From Bacteroidota bacterium (GTDB lineage Bacteria; Bacteroidota; Bacteroidia; B-17B0; Aurantibacillaceae), in NCBI GenBank assembly GCA_005800865.1, contig SYEI01000410.1, forward strand, positions 1 through 20,470: DNA of 20,470 nt. The letters are read 5' to 3'. Made by a program: the position numbers and the translations under genes. The notes below the pieces were generated by a model that did no database searches, was not told where the DNA came from, and saw nothing but the letters and a program-made list of their open reading frames with translations. Numbering within the stretch: the first letter of the stretch is position 1; each line of letters opens with the position of its first letter. This document shows, piece by piece, positions 1-8,052 of the stretch.

Positions 1-963
1 CCAAGCCACAAATAACTCAGTTAAGTAAGCTACACCCACAATTGACCCAGTTACGATGATTACGATGTTCATGTACTCAACGTGTTTGATAGTAATGTAT
101 GCTTCTAATTTATAAACTTTACGAACGATTAACATTAACGTTAATACCATTGCAAATCCTGAGAATACCGCACCCGATACGAAGTATGGAGGGAAGATAG
201 TTGTATGCCAACCTGGTACTACTGAAGTAGCAAAGTCAAATGATACAATGGAGTGAACCGAGAATACTAATGGAGTTGATAAACCTGCTAATACTAAAGA
301 TACTTCTTCGAAACGAGACCAGTGACGAACATTTCCGCCCCAACCAAATGATAATAAAGCATATGCTTTTTTCATTCTTGGTTTAACAACTCTATCACGA
401 ATCATTGCGAAATCAGGAATTAAACCAATGTACCAGAAAACAATTGATACAGTTGCATAAGTTGATACCGCAAACACGTCCCATAATAATGGAGAGTTAA
501 AGTTAGGCCACAATGAACCAAATTGATTTGGTAATGGGAATAACATATAATCTAACCAAGGACGACCTGTGTGTAACGTTACGAAAATAGCCGCACATAA
601 TACCGCGAAGATAGTCATCGCCTCTGCTGAACGGTTAATCGCCATACGCCATTTTTGACGGAATAATAATAATACGGCCGAGATTAATGTACCCGCGTGA
701 CCGATACCAATCCACCAAACGAAGTTGGTAATATCCCAAGCCCAGTCAACACCGTTATTAGAACCCCAAGCTCCAATACCTACACCAATAGTGTAAGATA
801 AACATCCAATACCCCACATAAAGCCTAATACAGAGATGGTAAATAAAATATACCATAATCTGTTTGCCTTACCTTCTATGGGCGCAATAATATCATCGGT
901 GATATTTCGGTACGTTTTATTCCCTAAAATCAGCGGTATTCTTATCTGTGATTCTGCGTGCAT
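1..963 (-). CDS. actC: Alternative complex III subunit ActC, NrfD/PsrC-like quinol-binding membrane protein (partial, 3' end off window)
   Basis: I translated this from the ATG at 961-963; it runs open for 321 codons to the left edge, so the C-terminus is missing. It is an NrfD-family polytopic inner-membrane protein. Hydrophobic segments fall around residues 37-65 (LWYILFTISVLGF), 80-102, 115-130, 160-185 and beyond. The segment with NFVWWIGIGHAGTLISA, followed by RQKWRMAINRSAEAM, is close to what I know of ActC from Bacteroidota. ActC is one of the two NrfD-like subunits of alternative complex III and carries a menaquinol oxidation site. It lies 43 bases downstream of actB on the same strand, as in the usual actABCDEF order, so actD-F are expected just outside the window. 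The family assignment rests on the extended sequence pattern plus gene order; quinol binding is family knowledge. Confidence 0.93.
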   Translation of the reverse strand, partial: MHAESQIRIPLILGNKTYRNITDDIIAPIEGKANRLWYILFTISVLGFMWGIGCLSYTIGVGIGAWGSNNGVDWAWDITNFVWWIGIGHAGTLISAVLLLFRQKWRMAINRSAEAMTIFAVLCAAIFVTLHTGRPWLDYMLFPLPNQFGSLWPNFNSPLLWDVFAVSTYATVSIVFWYIGLIPDFAMIRDRVVKPRMKKAYALLSFGWGGNVRHWSRFEEVSLVLAGLSTPLVFSVHSIVSFDFATSVVPGWHTTIFPPYFVSGAVFSGFAMVLTLMLIVRKVYKLEAYITIKHVEYMNIVIIVTGSIVGVAYLTELFVAW

Positions 964-1006
964 ATTATTTTAAATTCAGAAATTAATATTTAATTTTTTA
1001 ATAATC

Positions 1007-4000
1007 TTATGAATGGTGTTCTTCTTTATGTCCTTCTTCTTTGTGAGCTGGAGCAGCACTGTGCCCTTCATGATGATGAATAGCTTCCTCTTGATTTCTT
1101 ACTTTTAATAAGTAAGATACCGTTGGTTTAACTCCTACTTCTTCTAACAATAAGTAGTTTTTATCATCTTTTCTCCAAGTGTTAATTGCTGAAGCTTCAT
1201 CATTAAGATCTCCAAACATAATAGCGTTTGTAGGACAAGCTTGTTGACATGCTGTTTTGATTGAACCATCAACGATTGGCATTTTAGCTGCTTTCGCTAC
1301 TAATTTACCTGCTTGTAAACGTTGCTGACACATTGAACATTTTTCCATTACACCACGAGAACGAACTACTACGTCTGGGTTTAATACCATACGTCCTAAG
1401 TCTTGTTGTGCTGGATTTACGTTTGTGAAATCAGGGTTTTCGTTATAGTTAAACCAGTTGAAACGACGAACTTTAAATGGACAGTTGTTAGCACAGTAAC
1501 GAGTACCAATACAACGGTTATAAGTCATCATGTTTAATCCTTCTGTACTGTGGCTAGTTGCTAATACCGGACAAACCGTTTCGCAAGGAGCGTGGTTACA
1601 GTGTTGGCACATCATTGGTTGGAAAGTAACCTTCGGATTTAAAGAAGGATTTTCCATGTCTAGATACATTTGCATAGCACCAACATGTTCTTCAGAAGCT
1701 TTTGCAGCTGTCATGTCAGATGTATAGTATCTATCAATACGTAACCAGTGCATTTCACGAGTTTTACCAACTTCTTCTTTACCTACTACGTGAACGTTAT
1801 TTTCTACTGTACATGCTACAACACAAGCAGCACATCCAATACAAGATGTCATATCAATGGTTAAACCCCATTTGTGGTTTAAACGTGGATGAGCATCCCA
1901 TAAATCAATTTCATCAACATGTTTTTTACCACCACCATGCATTGGTAACATAGCTGATGGATTCCAAATTTCTTTTTCTTTTGTTTTGTATTCGTTTAAA
2001 GAAACTTCTCTTAAAATTTGTTCCTCACGATTCATAATCGTGTGGTGAATTTGAGTTGCTGCTAATTCATATGTTTCAGAAGTAGCTTTAACAGACGCCG
2101 ATAAACTAGCGTTAGTTAATGTATCGTTAGCAACCGTTACAAATTGGTAAGCGTTTTGTCCGATACCAAAAGCAACTTTCATTGTTTCTGCTGAACGACC
2201 ATAACCTACTGCTAAACCAATAGTACCAGCTGTTTGTCCTGGTTGAGGATAAACGGGTAATTTAATAGTGATACCGTTTACTGTTAATTCTGCGATAGAA
2301 GCGATTTTATCTTGACGCTTCATTTCGTTTAATTTCAAGCTAGCTACATCAGCTGGATTCATTGTGATGTAGTTATCCCAAGTTACTTTAGAGATAGGAT
2401 CTGGTAATTCCATTAACCATGGGTTATTACTTTGAGTTCCGTTTCCTAAACCTACTTTTTCATAAATTACTAATTCAAACTGACCACCTTTTGCAGAAGT
2501 TGCAGAGGCAGCAGCTTTATTATAATCAGGAGTTGGTAATGCAGAAGCTACTTCAACCGTTGCAGCAGCATGATGTGCAGCTGGTGTTTCGTGATGAGCA
2601 ACAGGAGCAACGATGTGAGTTGTATCAGCAACTACTTCGTTGATGATAGCAGCTACACCAGCCATTAAAGGCTTACCTGTAGAATCTTTTGCCATTGGAG
2701 CAATAGGAGCATCTTTATATACAGATACTTTTAATACACCATCGTGTAAAGTATGTGCCCAGAAAGAAGCGAAATCTAAATATTTACCTTGTTGAGGGAA
2801 AATATGATTGTTCCAGTAACCTTGTAAGTAAGTTAAGTAATCAGATTTAACACCTGACCATGCTAATAATGTATCTTGTACTTGACGAGTTCCTTCGTAA
2901 CGAGGAGCTGCAAATATTTGACGAATCGTTGGTTGTTGTAATGAGTAGTGACCGCGTTTTGGATTTGCATCACCCCAAGATTCTAAGTAGTTATTATCAG
3001 GACAAACAAAATCAGCTAATTTAGAAGTCTCATCTAATGATTGAGAGAAAGAAACTTTTAATGCTGCTTTTTTGTAAGCTGCTTCAAATTTTAAAGATGC
3101 AGGCGCTGTATAAACCGGGTTACAGTTGTATGTCATTAACACACCAACTTTACCAGCATTTAAATCAGCTACTAAATCTAAAAATGCTTTATCATCACCT
3201 TGTTTTAAATTGTAGTGCATGTCAACATCTACAGTTTTACCGTAGTTATCTAACATTTTATTGATACCGTTTACCAAAGTTTGGCAACCTTCATCATTAA
3301 ATCCACAAACAACAATTGATTTTCCTTTATTTTCAACTAATTCTTTAGCTGCTTTAGCAATAGCTTTAGCTGCATCAGGATTAGAAACTTTAGCATCAGA
3401 TACTTTTGAGTTACCAGTTGCACCTGCTACTTCATTAAATAAAGAAGCAATCACTTTACCGAACTCAGAAGCTTTAACCATGTAACGCTCATCTGCATTA
3501 GCACCAGTTAAAGATAAGTTAGCTTCGAAATGGTAGTGTTTACTCATTTCTAAATTCTCACGGTTAACTTTACGTCCTTTGCTGTATTGATTAGCAAATT
3601 CGATAGGGTTTAACCAAGTCCCTAAGAAATCGCAAGCAACACCTACAATAGTTTTTGCTTTAGAGAAATCGTAAGAAGAAACAACCGATTTACCAAATAC
3701 GTTTTTATTAGCATTGATTAATGCTGAATAAGAAATCGCATCGTAAGTAACGTGTTTTGAATTTGGGTATTTTGCAGTAAATTCAGAAATAACAGCCTTA
3801 GTTGAAGGACTGATAATTGTTGAACTTAAAATAACATTAGTTCCTGAAGTTAAAGATTTAGCAACAGCATCATCTACATTTTTCCATGTAGTAGGATTTC
3901 CTTTTGCTAATGGTCCGTTTAAACGAGACCCATCATATAAACTTAAAACAGAAGATTGAACACGAGCACTAGTAGCACCGTGGCTAACTTTAGATAAGTC

Positions 4001-4366
4001 GTTACCTTCAATTTTAATAGGACGTCCTTCGCGAGTCTTCACTAAAACAGATGCGTAATCATGCCCATCATAAAATGTTGAAGCATAAAAATTAGCAACA
4101 CCTGGAGTTACCTCTTCCGGTTTTACAACGTAAGGAATAGATTTGTTTACAGGAGTTTCGCAAGCTGCTAAAGCAACGGCTGCTGTAGAGAAGCCCATTA
4201 CTTTTAAGAAATCTCTACGGCTTGTACCTTTAGAGTTAGAGTCATCACCAGTAAGGAATTCTTCCATTGGTAAAGTTTCTGCAAACTCATTGTTTTTGTT
4301 TTGTAAAAAGTCTTCGCTGTTGTTTAATTCAGGTAAACCTTTCCAGTATTTTTTCGACATAGTCAT
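1007..4366 (-). CDS. actB: Alternative complex III subunit ActB, molybdopterin-oxidoreductase-like/iron-sulfur lipoprotein
   Basis: The 1119-residue periplasm-facing subunit relays electrons within ACIII. A twin-arginine signal (SRRDFLK, residues 49-55) precedes a hydrophobic stretch and a lipobox ending at Cys69, so Tat export and lipidation are expected. Residues about 75-780 resemble the molybdopterin-oxidoreductase fold; in characterised ACIII this part carries no Mo cofactor. The C-terminal ferredoxin-like part has cysteines at 842/845/848/852, 920/923/928/932, 952/958/962 and 1010/1013/1040/1044. The third set reads CIGTRYCANNC, with Thr955 where a cluster cysteine would normally sit, which fits the one [3Fe-4S] plus three [4Fe-4S] clusters known for ActB. 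Two His-rich stretches (584-599 and the last ~25 residues) look like linkers or tails. An alternative start two codons in (4360) cannot be excluded. The gene lies 35 bases after actA, in the same operon. Confidence 0.96.
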   Translation of the reverse strand: MTMSKKYWKGLPELNNSEDFLQNKNNEFAETLPMEEFLTGDDSNSKGTSRRDFLKVMGFSTAAVALAACETPVNKSIPYVVKPEEVTPGVANFYASTFYDGHDYASVLVKTREGRPIKIEGNDLSKVSHGATSARVQSSVLSLYDGSRLNGPLAKGNPTTWKNVDDAVAKSLTSGTNVILSSTIISPSTKAVISEFTAKYPNSKHVTYDAISYSALINANKNVFGKSVVSSYDFSKAKTIVGVACDFLGTWLNPIEFANQYSKGRKVNRENLEMSKHYHFEANLSLTGANADERYMVKASEFGKVIASLFNEVAGATGNSKVSDAKVSNPDAAKAIAKAAKELVENKGKSIVVCGFNDEGCQTLVNGINKMLDNYGKTVDVDMHYNLKQGDDKAFLDLVADLNAGKVGVLMTYNCNPVYTAPASLKFEAAYKKAALKVSFSQSLDETSKLADFVCPDNNYLESWGDANPKRGHYSLQQPTIRQIFAAPRYEGTRQVQDTLLAWSGVKSDYLTYLQGYWNNHIFPQQGKYLDFASFWAHTLHDGVLKVSVYKDAPIAPMAKDSTGKPLMAGVAAIINEVVADTTHIVAPVAHHETPAAHHAAATVEVASALPTPDYNKAAASATSAKGGQFELVIYEKVGLGNGTQSNNPWLMELPDPISKVTWDNYITMNPADVASLKLNEMKRQDKIASIAELTVNGITIKLPVYPQPGQTAGTIGLAVGYGRSAETMKVAFGIGQNAYQFVTVANDTLTNASLSASVKATSETYELAATQIHHTIMNREEQILREVSLNEYKTKEKEIWNPSAMLPMHGGGKKHVDEIDLWDAHPRLNHKWGLTIDMTSCIGCAACVVACTVENNVHVVGKEEVGKTREMHWLRIDRYYTSDMTAAKASEEHVGAMQMYLDMENPSLNPKVTFQPMMCQHCNHAPCETVCPVLATSHSTEGLNMMTYNRCIGTRYCANNCPFKVRRFNWFNYNENPDFTNVNPAQQDLGRMVLNPDVVVRSRGVMEKCSMCQQRLQAGKLVAKAAKMPIVDGSIKTACQQACPTNAIMFGDLNDEASAINTWRKDDKNYLLLEEVGVKPTVSYLLKVRNQEEAIHHHEGHSAAPAHKEEGHKEEHHS

Positions 4367-4401
4367 CTGTGATATTTCTTGTAATTACCGGTTTCTAACA
4401 A

Positions 4402-5679
4402 TTAATAGTGACATTTAGCACACTCAAGTCCGCCGATTTTATCAACCGTAAACTTAACGTCATATTGTCCCTTATATTTTTCTTTTAAAGCTTTGTGCAT
4501 TCTGTCGTAGTATGCATTTCCTTCCATAGCTACTTCAGTTTTTCTGTGACACTCAATACACCATTTCATAGTTAATGGATTTTTTTGTTCAACAGTTGTC
4601 ATTTTCTTAACATCACCGTGGCAAGTAGCACATTCTTGTTTACCAACTACAACGTGTTGAGAGTGATTAAAGTAAACGTGATCAGGTAATGTGTGAACTT
4701 TAATCCATTTGATTGGATTTTCAGGAGCATCATAAACACCAGTTTTAGGGTTAAATCCTGATGCTGCGTAGATTTTTGCAATTTCTTTTTCTCCGTATTG
4801 AGGACCAGTTTGAATTCCTTTATGACAGTTCATACAAACATTCACTGTAGGAATTCCTGCATGACGAGATTTTTCTACTGAGTTGTGGCAATATTGACAA
4901 GCAATCTCATTATCTCCTGCGTGTAATTTGTGAGAGAATTTAATTGGTTGTTCAGGGTTGTAACCTTTTTGAGTTTCCCAATCATAATATACGCCTAAAT
5001 CATAACAAGCATCCCAGCAAGATTTCATTCCGCCAAAAGCAATAATGATAACAAATACACCAACTAAACGACGGTGACCGCTAATCCATTCTTTTACTTC
5101 TTGTCCGAAAGTGCTTTCAGGAGTTTCAGCTTTACCTTCTCTACGATTGTAAGAGTTTTGTAATGAGTGACGAACACTGCGTAAAGCACCTAAAACAAGA
5201 GCTAAAATAACAATAGCACCTAATAATAAGTATAATGGATCAATTCCACCTTTTACTTCCTCAGTAGCTTCAGCACCTGCAACTGGACCAGCAGCTACAT
5301 CATTTTTTGGAGGTGGAGGATTTTTCATAAATGCTAAAATTGCATCAACATCTTTGTCGGTTAATTGACCTTCAAAAACTGTCATCGCAGCTTTACCATT
5401 ATCATTATAAATTTTGTTAGCGTAAGCATCGCCACCCTTAATTAACTTTTCGTTATTAAGAATCCAGTTTTTTAACCAATCTCCTTTCGGAGCACGGTCA
5501 AAAACACCAGCTAAACCTGGACCAGTTAGTTTTTGGTCAGTCAACGCGTGACAAACCGCACAGTTTTGCTTAAACAATTTAGCACCGTCTTGTGCTTTCA
5601 ATCCAAAGGAGAAAGCAAAAAACAGGAAAACCGCGCCAAATAAGGATTTTAAAGAGAAATGAGACATATTATTTTGCAT
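4402..5679 (-). CDS. actA: Alternative complex III subunit ActA, hexaheme c-type cytochrome (monoheme domain fused to pentaheme domain)
   Basis: First gene of the ACIII operon. Six CXXCH heme motifs are visible. Counted from this start they are at Cys40 (CAVCH), Cys261 (CQYCH), Cys282 (CMNCH), Cys350 (CATCH), Cys374 (CIECH) and Cys420 (CAKCH, one residue before the end). The layout is a signal peptide ending near KAQ (residue 30), a monoheme cytochrome c domain (~32-120), a Pro/Ala-rich linker, a membrane segment (YLLLGAIVILALVLGAL, ~150-166), a second hydrophobic segment (~205-217) and the pentaheme domain. It should sit in the periplasm anchored to the inner membrane and accept electrons from ActB. 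The frame is open further to a GTG at 5722-5724, but that extension reads as untranslated leader and would bury the signal peptide, so I chose the ATG at 5677-5679. The ATG at 5665-5667 is equally possible. Confidence 0.93.
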   Translation of the reverse strand: MQNNMSHFSLKSLFGAVFLFFAFSFGLKAQDGAKLFKQNCAVCHALTDQKLTGPGLAGVFDRAPKGDWLKNWILNNEKLIKGGDAYANKIYNDNGKAAMTVFEGQLTDKDVDAILAFMKNPPPPKNDVAAGPVAGAEATEEVKGGIDPLYLLLGAIVILALVLGALRSVRHSLQNSYNRREGKAETPESTFGQEVKEWISGHRRLVGVFVIIIAFGGMKSCWDACYDLGVYYDWETQKGYNPEQPIKFSHKLHAGDNEIACQYCHNSVEKSRHAGIPTVNVCMNCHKGIQTGPQYGEKEIAKIYAASGFNPKTGVYDAPENPIKWIKVHTLPDHVYFNHSQHVVVGKQECATCHGDVKKMTTVEQKNPLTMKWCIECHRKTEVAMEGNAYYDRMHKALKEKYKGQYDVKFTVDKIGGLECAKCHY

Positions 5680-5713
5680 AGAATTATATCTAATTTTGTA
5701 TGTTTTAAGGCAG

Positions 5714-5734
5714 TTTAATGACACTTTAATGACA
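5714..5734 (-). repeat. Two tandem copies of an 11-bp unit in the actA leader
   Basis: On the minus strand the sequence reads TGTCATTAAAG then TGTCATTAAAC: two head-to-tail copies with an 11-base period and only the last base differing. That is about one helical turn, the geometry of a tandem regulator site. It sits between the candidate -7 element (5747-5754) and the actA start. No known operator comes to mind; function is inference. Confidence 0.5.
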
Positions 5735-5746
5735 AAAATTACCGTG

Positions 5747-5754
5747 CAAAAATA
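5747..5754 (-). promoter_or_regulatory. Candidate Bacteroidota -7 promoter element for the act operon
   Basis: The minus strand reads TATTTTTG, matching the Bacteroidota housekeeping -7 consensus TAnnTTTG, 67 bases before the chosen actA ATG. No clear TTG -33 element is seen at the expected distance upstream, so the call rests on the -7 match and position alone. Confidence 0.4.
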
Positions 5755-5871
5755 ACAGAATGTTATATAAGTCGGTAGTTTTTTTTAGATTTTATTAACA
5801 GTTTATGTAATTTATATTAATTCTAAATAAGGATTCGTTTTATTGAGAAATAAGCCTCATACAGGCATCTA

Positions 5872-5889
5872 TGTCTATCTATATAGACA
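5872..5889. repeat. Perfect 7-bp inverted repeat (TGTCTAT-4-ATAGACA)
   Basis: Arms 5872-5878 and 5883-5889 are exact reverse complements around a CTAT spacer. It lies between the end of the 153-residue gene and the act promoter region, both on the minus strand. No T-run follows on either strand, so a Rho-independent terminator is unlikely. A protein-binding site is possible. The rest of the 270-base gap 5680-5949 is AT-rich and shows nothing further that I recognise. Confidence 0.45.
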
Positions 5890-5949
5890 AAATCATGATT
5901 TAATTCAGTAAATCTCTGTTTTTTGTCGATTAAATAATATTTGCGATTG

Positions 5950-6411
5950 CTAAATATCTTCCCAATAATCAATAATTAGCCCATCATTTGGACTAATTCC
6001 AATAGAACGTTTTTCTGAACCAAAATTGATGATGAGCGCATCATTTAAAAATTGTTCATCTTCTCGGCTTAATTCAAATGCTTCGATGGTTTCCCCAATA
6101 ACATCTGTCCACATTTTAGTTGTGGAAGCATCGATGGGGATCATTTTGATTTTATCTCCAAATTCTTGTTTTAAATGGGCTTTTTCTGCTTCAAAATTAA
6201 AATCGTCAATCACATTGATAGCAGCAGCTTCTTCGTCGCAAGTAATCACGAGTGTGCTATCATCTGTAAACACTAATTCTACATTGTCAATTAAATCAAC
6301 ATGCGCATCTGGATTAAATCGGTTAACCCAAAAATAAACAATTACTTTTTTTAAGGTTTTGCCTTCGGCTGCTGTTAAAAGTTTTAGCTGATGATCGGTG
6401 AAGTGAGACAT
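5950..6411 (-). CDS. Hypothetical acidic cytoplasmic protein, 153 residues
   Basis: Complete reading frame from the ATG at 6411 to TAG at 5950. The protein is strongly acidic, has no signal peptide or membrane segment, and alternates predicted strands and helices. It opens with MSHFTDHQLKLLTAAEGKTL, has a central run of VELVFTDDSTLVITCDEE and a later IINFGSEKRSIGISPNDGLI segment. This texture, beta-strands with conserved Asp/Glu and a closing YWEDI, is like small hypothetical proteins common in Bacteroidota genomes, but I cannot assign a family. The lower-coordinate neighbour is actA, 270 bases away, and the upstream neighbour is the amidohydrolase gene, separated by a large inverted repeat. 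It is therefore probably its own transcription unit. The reading frame is credible on length and amino-acid composition; the function is unknown. Confidence 0.75.
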   Translation of the reverse strand: MSHFTDHQLKLLTAAEGKTLKKVIVYFWVNRFNPDAHVDLIDNVELVFTDDSTLVITCDEEAAAINVIDDFNFEAEKAHLKQEFGDKIKMIPIDASTTKMWTDVIGETIEAFELSREDEQFLNDALIINFGSEKRSIGISPNDGLIIDYWEDI

Positions 6412-6444
6412 ATTTAGAGATGAGTTATAAGTGATGAATGATGA

Positions 6445-6485
6445 GATGAGATATAAATTATAAAACTCATAAATTATATCTCATC
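6445..6485. repeat. Long inverted repeat: 17-bp arms, one mismatch, 7-base loop
   Basis: Arms 6445-6461 and 6469-6485 read GATGAGATATAAATTAT and its near-exact reverse complement (one mismatch at the 13th base), around AAAACTC. It occupies half of the 84-base gap between the amidohydrolase stop and the start of the 153-residue gene. On the minus strand it could form a stable 3' hairpin after the amidohydrolase, but no U-tract follows. The flanks carry related GATGAG/ATGAT motifs (6419-6450), which suggests a REP-like intergenic palindrome rather than a classical terminator. Confidence 0.7.
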
Positions 6486-6495
6486 CTTCTTAACT

Positions 6496-7485
6496 TTATA
6501 GAGATAGCCAAGCTTTTGCGGCAGTTCCCATGATGATTGTTTTTTCGTTATCAGAAATTGGCGCCTCACGAACTAACGTCCCTGGAACTGCTTCTCCTAA
6601 TGGAAATGGATAATCAGAACCTTGTACAACTTTATCAGCTCCCACTAAATCAATAATATATTGTAACATTTTATGGTCGCATACATGCGAATCCACCCAA
6701 AACTTACCTAAGTATTTTTTTGGATTAAATTCGTTATCAATAGCTACTAAATCAGGACGACATTCCCAGCCGTGCTCAATGCGACTGATAGTTGGCAAGA
6801 AAGAACCACCACCGTGCGCAAAGCATACTTTTAGGTTTGGATATTTTTCGAAGATGCCACCAAATATCATGGAGCAAATTGCTCGGCTAATTTCGGCAGG
6901 CATACCTACTAACCATGGCAACCAATATTTAGTCATGTGTTCTTGTCCCATCATTTGCCAAGGGTGAACTAAAATAGCAGCATTTGTTCTTTCGCAAGCT
7001 GCCCAAAAATCATGAAATTGAGGTTCGCCTAAATTGATGTTATTTACATTACTTCCTATCTGAACACCTTTAAAACCAAGTTTCATGCAACGTTCTAATT
7101 CTTGCACGGCTAGTTTAGTATCTTGCATAGGCACGGTTGCCAAACCAATAAATTTATCAGGATACTGATTAACCGTATTGGCAATATCATCATTTAAAAA
7201 CTGAGAAATTTCTAAACAATCATTTGGTTTGGCATCATAACTAAACATCACAGGGATCGTACAAATTACTTGCATATCTGCTTTGTGCTCTGCCATATCT
7301 TTAATACGAACTTCAGCATCCCAACAGTTTTCTACAATCTCTCTGAAACGTTTATCGCCTTGCATCATCCATGCTCTGCCTGGCGCATGATGATCTAATT
7401 GTATGAAATTTCCATAACCAAATTTTTTTGTAAAATCAGGAATGTGTTTAGGAATAATGTGAGTATGAGTGTCTATTGTGAACAT
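6496..7485 (-). CDS. ACMSD-type amidohydrolase (aminocarboxymuconate-semialdehyde decarboxylase family)
   Basis: The 329-residue protein belongs to the metal-dependent amidohydrolase superfamily and is closest in pattern to 2-amino-3-carboxymuconate-6-semialdehyde decarboxylase of the kynurenine (tryptophan) degradation route. The metal ligands are all present: DTHTH (His7, His9), ILVHPW (His174), FAHGGG (His224) and QGSDYPFPLGE (Asp291). These line up in order and spacing with His9/His11/His177/His228/Asp294 of the Pseudomonas enzyme. Arg235 in ISRIEHGW lines up with the substrate-carboxylate arginine near that histidine. Length is normal for the family and there is no signal peptide, so it is cytoplasmic. 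It starts 9 bases after the hutU reading frame ends and is surely co-transcribed with it. That is odd company, because urocanase belongs to histidine breakdown. A different decarboxylase or hydrolase of the same family is possible, so no gene symbol is given. Confidence 0.88.
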   Translation of the reverse strand: MFTIDTHTHIIPKHIPDFTKKFGYGNFIQLDHHAPGRAWMMQGDKRFREIVENCWDAEVRIKDMAEHKADMQVICTIPVMFSYDAKPNDCLEISQFLNDDIANTVNQYPDKFIGLATVPMQDTKLAVQELERCMKLGFKGVQIGSNVNNINLGEPQFHDFWAACERTNAAILVHPWQMMGQEHMTKYWLPWLVGMPAEISRAICSMIFGGIFEKYPNLKVCFAHGGGSFLPTISRIEHGWECRPDLVAIDNEFNPKKYLGKFWVDSHVCDHKMLQYIIDLVGADKVVQGSDYPFPLGEAVPGTLVREAPISDNEKTIIMGTAAKAWLSL

Positions 7486-7494
7486 AAGGTTGAA

Positions 7495-8022
7495 TTAAAA
7501 TAAATTATTTAAAATCGATTCGTCTACTAAGTTTGGTAAAGTAACTTTTAAATTTGGTGTACGTTCCATTTCGCGTTTAATGGCAAAGTTAGCTTCTTTA
7601 TTACGCGCCCAACTACGGCGAGCAATTCCATTATTCACATCCCAAAACAACATGGATTTTAGTCTTCTGTCAGCATCAGCAGTTCCATCTAATACCAAAC
7701 CAAAACCACCGTTAATTACTTCGCCCCAGCCAACGCCACCACCGTTGTGTAAACTAATCCAAGTAGCACCACGGAAACTATCGCCTACAAAATTTTGCAC
7801 AGCCATATCAGCGGTATATTTTGAACCGTCATAAATATTAGACGTTTCGCGGTAAGGAGAATCTGTTCCACTAACATCATGATGATCTCGTCCTAAAACA
7901 ACTGGCGCAGAAATTTCTTTATTAGCAATGGCTTTGTTAATCGCTTCAGCAATTTTTACACGACCTTCACTATCGGCATATAAAATACGTGCTTGCGAAC
8001 CAACTACTAAATTATTTTTCAT
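7495..8022 (-). CDS. hutU: Urocanate hydratase, C-terminal part, separated from the main part by an in-frame stop
   Basis: The 175 residues match the C-terminal third of urocanase. Visible family blocks are NLVVGSQARILYADSEGR, LGRDHHDVSGTDSPYRETSN and ISLHNGGGVGWGEVINGGFG, which contribute to the NAD+ and substrate site. The listed start is the first in-frame ATG. However, the ten codons before it (8023-8052) translate to QDNIVWIRDA, which is also urocanase-like, and the base before those is the TAA ending the upstream part in the same frame. This is therefore one gene with a nonsense codon, not an independent gene. Alone it could not be active. Whether the two halves assemble, the stop is read through, or the gene is dead cannot be told from sequence. 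Confidence 0.88.
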   Translation of the reverse strand: MKNNLVVGSQARILYADSEGRVKIAEAINKAIANKEISAPVVLGRDHHDVSGTDSPYRETSNIYDGSKYTADMAVQNFVGDSFRGATWISLHNGGGVGWGEVINGGFGLVLDGTADADRRLKSMLFWDVNNGIARRSWARNKEANFAIKREMERTPNLKVTLPNLVDESILNNLF

Positions 8023-8052
8023 CGCGTCTCTAATCCAAACAATATTATCTTG

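Noticed and set aside
2419..2643. Plus-strand open frame inside actB (also at 1530-1727, 1702-1953, 3037-3264, 3261-3485, 4143-4418)
   Set aside because: All lie antisense within actB (the last runs just past its start). Their translations are low-complexity shadows with no family pattern.
5661..5671. Shared stretch TGAGACATATT at the starts of actA and of the 153-residue gene (second copy near 6407-6417)
   Set aside because: Only 11 bases, mostly explained by both proteins starting with MSH followed by upstream AT-rich sequence. Probably coincidence.
5680..5724. N-terminal extension of ActA to a GTG at 5722-5724
   Set aside because: The extra 15 residues would bury the signal peptide, the codon is GTG, and the stretch overlaps the tandem repeat. 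The ATG at 5677-5679 or 5665-5667 gives a normal signal peptide.
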